A stretch of DNA of 64,000 nt from Quercus robur (Eukaryota; Streptophyta; Magnoliopsida; Fagales; Fagaceae). This document shows positions 21,369 to 30,300 of this stretch, piece after piece. Numbering within the stretch: the first letter of the stretch is position 1; each line of letters begins with the position of its first letter. Under the pieces are notes generated by a model, which made no database searches, was not told where the DNA came from, and worked only from the letters and a program-made list of their open reading frames with translations. Both the position numbers and the translations under genes were made by a program. The DNA lies in assembly GCF_932294415.1 (NCBI RefSeq), contig NC_065544.1, positions 11,941,351 through 12,005,350 on the forward strand, written 5' to 3'.

Positions 21369-24300
21369 ATGGCTTGGAGCGCAACAATGATCGGAGCTCT
21401 ATTGGGGCTGGGGACCCAGATGTACTCCAACGCTCTCCGAAAACTCCCTTACATGCGCCGTAAGTCTCTCCATTCCTCTTCCTTTTCATTTCCAATACAC
21501 AAAAAAAAAAACACAAACCCACAAAAACCAATTTTGATGGAAATGGTTTTTACTTGTAGATCCATGGGAGCACGTGGTTGGCATGGGTCTCGGAGTTGTG
21601 TTCGTGAATCAGCTCGTGAAATGGGACGCTCAGCTCGCAGAAGACCTCGATAAGATGCTTGAAAAGGCCAAAGCCGCCAACGAGCGCCGTTACTTCGGTA
21701 TTACTATGTTTTCCTTTTGGCAAATCTGAATTCACTTTCATGTTTGTGCTTAGCTCTTTGCAAATGGGTATATTGGTTTTCATAGAATTTATGTCCCTTT
21801 TGGTTTTTATGTTTTTTCTCAGCTATTTCCAAATGGGTATTTTCTTATATCTCACAATTCAATTCCCTTTTTGTTGAGCAGCATCAATTAGAGGTGTACC
21901 CTTGTTTTTCTTTTTGCAAATATTTCACTTTTATGATTTTGCTTTGCTCTTTGCAAATGGGTACTTTTTTATTTCCTAGAATTCTATTCCCTTTTGGTTT
22001 TTACCTTCAATTATAGGTGTATCCATGTGGTCCTAGGAGGGACTAGCCTTAATCTAATTAGACTTGATAGAAATTTAATGTTGAAGAGCTGCATTAGTCC
22101 CCAATAAGGCTTGATAGAAATGAATAGACTCATGTATGGTTGAATTAAAATCCTCAATCTTTTTACCAGACTTAGAATAAGGGCATTTGATTGTAGCTTT
22201 GTTTTTGTTTTTTCATTCTTATTATGAAAATAAGTTTCCCACACAGGGTAGCTTGGTTGGAACTTGGTTAGCCTCATGGGTTGAGGACTCCAGTACTGGG
22301 ATTACCCAGTACACCGTTGTTTGGGATGGGGTCGTGTATCCAGGGTTTACTCGACAAGGGTGGGTACATGAAGCGGCCCTGTCTTGAAGAGGTTGATCAT
22401 CATAAAAAAAAAGTTGAATTCATGTGTGTTCCAGTTATAGCTTAATTGGTAGAGTCTCTTGTTATCAAATAAGGGACTGGTACCATGTAAAGAAACAGAG
22501 AAACTAAATAGAATAGAGAGAATTTCATTGATTGAAGAATGAATTACAATGAAATGAATTGAATGAATAAACATCTACACATTACTCTGTTTATATACAC
22601 AGAGAAATAACTAACTCAACTATTGGCGCCAAAATCAGTTATTTGAATTTTCTGGTGGCTGTACACGTGGCAAGCCTAAGTAACTAACTCCTAGATTTGT
22701 GGAACTAACTTCTTCAATGATCCTGGATGAAGAACTCATGATGTGGCATGGACTCAATCATTTCCAAGATTGCTGAGTTGATCTTGTCCTTTGATGCTAG
22801 CTTGGTAGTCTGATCAGTGCGTACCTCATCAGCAAATGCTGCACTGACTGCTGGTCTTGTGGCTGAGCTAGTGCTTCCTTCATCAGTCCCAGCTACACTA
22901 CTAGCTAGCTGTGTGGCTTGAGATATGCAACACTTCTTTGCATTCTTAATACTCCCCCTCAAGAGTACAGCTCTTGCCTGTTGATCTTCCATACCAGTAT
23001 GAGGATATTCCACATGAGAAGCAAAAATATTTATGACACTTAGTCTTCTAATTAGCCTTAAAAAACTCTCCACTCCCAAGGCCTTGGTAAACACATCTGC
23101 CAACTGATTCTTAGTCGAAACATGGAAGGTTTTGAGTGCACCCTCAAGGATCTTATTCCTTACAATATGGCAGTCAGCTTCTATGTGTTTTGACCTCTCA
23201 TGGAACACTGGATTAGCTGCTATATGGATTGCTGCCTGGTTGTCACAGTACATCAACACAGGCTGATCATGTTTGACATGTAAATCTTGTAGCAGATGCA
23301 AAATCCAAGTCAATTCACATGTGGTGTTAGCCATAGCTCTATATTCAGCTTCTGCACTAGACCTAGAGACTATGCTTTGCTTCTTAGACCTCCAAGACAC
23401 TAAGGCATCACCAAGGAACACACAATAGCCTGTTAGAGACTTTCTTGTGTCAGGACACCCTGCCCAATCAGCATCACAGTATGCTTTTAGGTGTAGATCA
23501 GATTTAGTGGGAAAGAAAACACCTTGACCAGGTGTTCCTTTTATGTATTGAAGTATTCTAGAGGCTGCTTTCATGTGTGGTGCTCTAGGCTGTGCTAAGA
23601 ACTGGCTGAGTCTATGAACTGCATATGTGATATCCGGTCTGCTCAAGGTCAAGTACATAAGCTTCCCAATGAGCCTTCTATACTGTCCTGGATTGGTAAG
23701 TAAGTCTCCACTGCCTTTAGACAACTTCAGTTGCTGTTCCATTGGGGTTTGGACTGGTTTACACCCTGTCATACCAGTTTCTTCAAGCACTTCCAAGGCA
23801 TACTTCCTCTGTGTTAAGCTGATCCCACTCTTGTTCCTTGCAATCTCTAAACCCAAGAAATACTTGAGTGATCCCAAGTCTTTAATACCAAACTTTTGAT
23901 CAAGAATGGACTTGAGAGAGACAACACAGGCATGATCATTGCCAGTGATCACCATATCATCAACATAGACCAACAGAGCAGTGAACAAGGACCCTTTGCT
24001 GTGCACAAATAAGGAATGATCAGCCTGAGATTGAACAAAACCAAGCTCCTTTATTGTTGTTGATAGCTTAGTGTACCATTGCCTTGAAGCTTGTCTCAAC
24101 CCATAAAGAGATTTAACCAATTTGCACACCTTAGGAGCAGTGGAAGAATCTGAAACACACTCCCCCTTACTGAGAAAACCAGGTGGCAATGACATATAAA
24201 CCTCTTCATCCAAATCACCATGCAAAAAGGCATTGTTGATGTCCAATTGGTGCAAAGGCCATTGCTTGGCAGCAGCAAGAGCAATCAAGACCCTCACTGA

Positions 24301-27300
24301 AACTGTTTTAGCAACAGGAGAGAAGGTTTCAAGAAAATCAAGACCTTCCCTTTGAGTATACCCCTTTGCAACCAGCCTAGCTTTGAACCTTTCAACACTT
24401 CCATCAGGGTTAAGCTTGACTTTATAAACCCATTTGCAGCCAATGGGAAGCTTACCAGGAGGCAAGGTAGTCACAGTCCAAGTATGATTCTGTTCAAGGG
24501 CCTGGATTTCTTTGTCCATGGCAGCCCTCCAAAGTGGATCTTGAACAGCTTGGGAGAAATTTGAAGGCTCTTTAGGACTAGAAGTAACTGCCAGCAAATA
24601 AGAATGGTAGCATGGCTCCAAGTGAGAATATGTAAGACATTGATCAAGAGCATAAGGAGCACCAGGTGCAATGGCAGTACAAGCATAGTCCTGCAAATAA
24701 GCAGGAGGTCTGATATCCCTAGTGGACTTCCTTAGAGGCACTGGAGGCACTGAAGCAACTGGTGGTGATGAAGAAGGTACTGCATCAGAATGACACATCT
24801 GTATAGGACTAGAAGAAGAAATAGGATTAGAAGACAAGACAAGTGGAACATGCTGATGAGAAGAAGAAGGTGGATCAGTAAAATCCATGGAAGAGGGTTC
24901 AGAAATGCTGACAGGAGTAACAAAATCAGCAACACCAGCAGAACAAGAAGCTTCCACAGCAGATGATAGGAAAGGATCTGCATTATGAGGTGAAATAGAA
25001 GCAAAAGGGAAAGAATTTTCATGGAAAACCACATCTCTAGAAAGGAACACCTTGTTAGTAGACAAATCAAGAACCTTATATCCTTTAACCCCAAAAGGAT
25101 ATCCCAAGAAGACACACCTAACAGCTCTAGGGGCAAATTTAGACCTATGATTTGAAAGAGTGGAAGCAAAGCATAAGCAACCAAACACTTTAAGATGTGC
25201 ATAGCTAGGTGGATGACCAAATAAAACTTCATAAGGAATCTGATTTGACAAAACAGATGAAGGGGTTCTGTTGATTAAGTACACAGCAGCTAGTATAGCA
25301 TGACCCCACAAATGCAAAGGTAAATGGGATTGAAACATGAGAGCTCTTGCCACATTTAAGATGTGTTGGTGCTTCCTCTCAACAATAGCATTTTGTTGAG
25401 GGGTTTCAACACAACTCAAATGATGTAAGATGCCCCTTTTTGCAAAAAAATCTTTCATGATGAATTCAGTCCCATTGTCAGACCTTAGAGTTTTAATTTT
25501 CTTACAAAATTGAGTCTCCACCATAGTGCAAAATTGTTCTAAAACAGATTGTGTTTGAGACTTATGCTTTAACAGATAAACCCAAGTGGTTCTAGAATAG
25601 TCATCAACAATGGTTAAAAAATACTTGCAATGATCAATGGTAGAAACCGAGAAGGGTCCCCACAAATCACAATGAATCAACTCAAAGCAAGATTTAGACA
25701 AATGAGAGCTTTTATTAAAGGGTAAACGTTTTTGTTTTGCAAGGGGACAAATGTTACAATCAAGGGTCTCAATAGAAATGAAACTAGGTACATCACTAGA
25801 TTTTATTGAAGCCAATTTGGCATTTGACAGGTGGCCCAATCTGGAGTGCCAGATGTGAACTTGAGGACTATGTACAGAAGCAGCAACAGATGGTGAAGAA
25901 ATGTAGCTCTTGTCCAGCAAGTAAAGTCCATTGCTTTCTCTACCCAGACCAAGTGTGCTCCAATGAGCAAGGTCCTGGATAAAGCAACAATGTCCAAGGA
26001 AAATAAGGCAACAAGCAGTGGACTTAACTAACTGACTGACAGAGATGAGATTGAAACTAAAAGATGGGACACAAAGAACATTGTGAAGTATAAGGTGTTC
26101 TGATATCTTCACAATGCCAACATGAGTAACAGAAGCAACGTCACCATTAGGTAAATTGACAAAGGTGTTTAGGGTAGCAGTGATAGTGGTGAAACATGCA
26201 ATAGAATGGACCATATGATCTGTAGCCCCTGTGTCTATGACCCAATCAGTGGCACAAAAGACATCCCTATCAGCTACTTTAGCAGAAAAGATTGAATGCT
26301 TCAAGGAAGGGGAAAAATGAAGCAAAGGATTGATACCTGACATGGTGTCAACAAAGGTAGATTGAGTATAGTCTGAAGATGTCATAGATGTGGAAGGCAC
26401 ACCAGTTGCAGCATGCGAACCAGTAGCTCCAGAAGGCATGCTAGAGACAGCAGCACTTGTACTAACACTTGCAACATGGTGATTAGCACCTTGACCAGTC
26501 CCAGAATTGAATAGAGCAAGTAATTGTTCACACTGTGCCTTAGAAATAGGACACTGAACAGATGCATTAGAAGGAACCTCAACAGCTTGACCTTGAGGAT
26601 ATGAAACTTGGTTAGCATTGGAATTAGGCTTCCCTTTGTGCTTGTAACCTGGTGGATACCCGTGGAGCTTGTAACACTTGTCCATAGTATGTCCAAGCAT
26701 GTTACAATGGGTACACAAAGGTCTTTCCTTCTTGAAACCACCTTTATTGCCTGAATATCCCCTGGTATTGGCATACATTGCCACTGAATCAGGCTTAGGT
26801 GTGAAGGTAGAGCCATGGCCAATGCCTTTGTGAGATTCTTCTTGGAGAACCAGAGCATATACCTTGCTCATTGAAGGAAATGGTTCAAGCATGAGAATGT
26901 GACTCCTCACTGTCTCGAAATTCTCACTGAGTCCCATCAAGAACCTCATCACATAGGATTTCTCATGTGCAATGCTCAGAGTTTTCATTGCTCCACAAGA
27001 GCAGGCTGGTAAAGGTTCATAATGAATCAATTGATCCCAAAGCTTCTTGAATTTAGAATAGTACTCAGTCACTGATAATTGCCCCTGAGTTATCTGTGAA
27101 ATCTCTTGCTGAAGATTATAAACCTTTGGTCCATTTTCTTGTGAAAACACACGCTGTAACTCCAGCCACATCTCCCTTGCAGTCTCACAGTACATGATGC
27201 CACTTGAAACATCATCATGCATAGAGTTGATCAACCAAGAAAGCACCATTGTGTTACAACTTTCCCAATCTTCATACAGAGGAGAATCATCTTCAGGCTT

Positions 27301-30300
27301 TACAATCTTGCCATTCACGAATCCTATCTTTTTCTTGGCAGTCAATGCTAGAACCATAGCCCTAGACCAAGATTGATAGTTCCTCATCCCCAAGAGTGGT
27401 TGAGTGACTAAGATATTTCCAGGATTCTCACTTGCACTAAGGAAAAACCGATTGGGAGAATTGATTTCTGTGTTAGACTGAGGAGCTTGGTGTGTGGATT
27501 GATTGTGCGTAGGATCAGAGTCACTTCCTTCAACAGAGGCCATTGATGATTTTCACGAAGCTTGAATGAAACTTCTAATGAAATTGGAAATGGAATCGAA
27601 AGACAAGATTCAATATCAACAGAGATGAATTAAGATCTTGCAAAATCAGAATTCAAGGAAAACTCTTGAAGTATTCTCTGTTTGGCAAACAAGAAAAGTT
27701 TGTAACAAGAAGCGAAGCTAGCACATGCTAGGGCTCTGATACCATGTAAAGAAACAGAGAAACTAAATAGAATAGAGAGAATTTCATTGATTGAAGAATG
27801 AATTACAATGAAATGAATTGAATGAATAAACATCTACACATTACTCTGTTTATATACACAGAGAAATAACTAACTCAACTATTGGCGCCAAAATCAGTTA
27901 TTTGAATTTTCTGGTGGCTGTACACGTGGCAAGCCTAAGTAACTAACTCCTAGATTTGTGGAACTAACTTCTTCAATGATCCTGGATGAAGAACTCATGA
28001 TGTGGCATGGACTCAATCATTTCCAAGATTGCTGAGTTGATCTTGTCCTTTGATGCTAGCTTGGTAGTCTGATCAGTGCGTACCTCATCAGCAAATGCTG
28101 CACTGACTGCTGGTCTTGTGGCTGAGCTAGTGCTTCCTTCATCAGTCCCAGCTACACTACTAGCTAGCTGTGTGGCTTGAGATATGCAACACTTCTTTGC
28201 ATTCTTAATAGGTTTGAATCCTGTTAACAACTTGACACCAAAAAACCAATTGGTGTCTTGGCCTGATGATAAAGAATAATCATCATGGAGTAGACGCCAT
28301 GGGTTCAGATGCCATCATATCTATTAAAATAATTTGAATTCATACACCTTTCCTAGGCCTTTGAATTATTGATTTTTGCTAAATGAAAGCTCCATCTAAA
28401 TTTCTAATGGTTGTATACTCAGCAGTAAGGCACTGCCTTTTTAGTTTGAACACATCCTGAAACACTTGGGTTCCTCAAAATAATCTTTAAGCTTGATACA
28501 GATTATTCTTTGCTACTTGAACTTTGTTAAAAATATTTTTATAACGATTCTTATTAAACTTCCGAAGCTCAAGTGTCAAAAGTATAAGCTATTTATAAAT
28601 AATGTACATAGTGATGTCCTTAATATGCTGCTGGAATACACTGAACCAGAGGGTGAAAAGCATCTTTATCTCCCTAATGGTTAAAGAACTTGAATGGCTT
28701 AGGTCATGAAAGAGATTTAGGCATAAGAGAAATAATACTAGGACAATGGTCTTTGGTCCAAGATTCAAGAATTCTATAGAGCTATGAAGAAAAGAAGAAA
28801 ACTGTTGATAATTATTTGGGACTCTGTTTAAATTTTTGGCAATAGACCCTGCTTAATCCCTGTTATCAATTCTTCTGTCATCGGATATTCCCTGAACTTT
28901 TTGTCGAAACTTGTTAAGCCGTAACCTCCATACTCTTCACTGGCATCTTTAATCCCCAGCTAGAATCCAAGGCTTATTGCCTTATCCCTGACCTGAGTAA
29001 TATACCATCTTATCCTATTTAAGAGGGTCCTTCTATCATTACTGCTGTTAGATCCATTTAGAAATGTAGAGAAAAAAAAACACAAGAGTGTAATTGTGAA
29101 TGATGCTCCAACTGGGCATAATGGCAGAAGAAACTTTCATAGTGTTACAGTGTTCAATCTAGTGCTTTTTTTTTTTTGATAAGATGTTCAATCTAGTTTT
29201 AACACCACACCACACCAAGCGCAAACTTTATTTTCATAAACAAGGCTCTAGCTTCCTTCTGTTTTTATTTAGCTACCTTATGTTGCATTTTAAATATATC
29301 ATAGATGAATAAAGATTGGGGTAGTTCCGTTCTTTGTATGAGCCAAAAAAACGTCAATGTTAGAAATCTAGAATGCTTTACCTTTACCATCTTGTTCGTC
29401 CTTTTAAAGTTTTGAGCAAATTTCTAAGTGCCCTTCATCACCTCACCACAAACTCCTATTGCTTTAATTGTATTAGAGAGTGGTTAAGAATCTCTCTCCA
29501 GATTCATATCTTATCATCCTCAAAATCACTCTTTCCACATTCAGCAGTATCATCATGGTGAATTTCACCTTCTCTTTCTGTCATATCAGCCAGAGTATTG
29601 AATTTTTCAGTGCTTGAAGTTTTCTGTTGGTTTTTTTCCCTTCATGATCAGCTGGCAAAGCAAAATGACTGCTGTTCCCACTGGGAAAATAGAAGCATGC
29701 TTATATTCATTCCCTTTTTCTTGCTAATAGACACAACTTTCCAGTCATTACTGTTCTCTGCTTTTTCCTTGCCCTCCATTACTTTTAGAACTCTGTTTTG
29801 GGTATCAACTTACATAGGTGACATCATTGTGGTTTCCAATTATATTCAACAATAACTTCTGCTTAATTCCCATCAGCACTCATCATTTATATCTACCTCC
29901 ACACAACTTTGAGCAAAATTCATTCTAGTTACCTGTTGAGCTATAGTGTATAAATAAAGGGAAATCCCTGCACCACTAGCTATTTAACTAAGTCTACTAG
30001 GTGTCAAATATGTATTAAAATAGGTGAAATGCTTAATCCAAATAGAAATTTTTGTTAATTGGAACTTTAAGAGCTGCATGCTAGGGTTCCACTTCCTTGA
30101 TATTAGAGGTCTGTTAGCAGTGTGCCACATTCTGGACTTCAGTACATCATGAGACTCTATTGTACAAACACTCCACATTTTCCCCTAATCTTCTTTACTG
30201 TATTCTAAACCAAGATAAAAAGGAGGGGTTTAAGGATTTCACCAAACAAACCTTTATTCCATGATTTGACACTCATCTCTAGCCTCTTTTGATGGCTTTA

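Larger units (their letters stand above)
22481..28210 (-). mobile_element. Intact Ty1/Copia LTR retrotransposon
   Basis: Complete element on the minus strand inside intron 2 of the complex I gene. Canonical 457-bp LTRs (TGCAAAG...TTTACA on the minus strand) lie at 22486-22942 (3' LTR) and 27745-28201 (5' LTR). I see no difference between them, so the insertion is very young. It has a primer binding site for initiator Met-tRNA (27732-27744), a polypurine tract (22943-22962) and one uninterrupted Gag-Pol frame. Beyond the canonical LTR ends are 5 bases ('tacca', 22481-22485) identical to the PBS side, and 9 bases ('ttcttaata', 28202-28210) identical to the PPT side. No 5-bp target duplication is visible. 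All coding parts needed for autonomy appear present. Confidence 0.95.

Noticed and set aside
21882-21990. Nearer last exon for the complex I gene after 'gagcag'
   Set aside because: It would give a hydrophobic tail unlike the family's acidic ending; the 32937 exon fits phase and expected sequence.
28211-28221. A tRNA gene, because of the B box GGTTTGAATCC
   Set aside because: No cloverleaf can be drawn, and the downstream body matches another repeat copy at 63211. It is a SINE.
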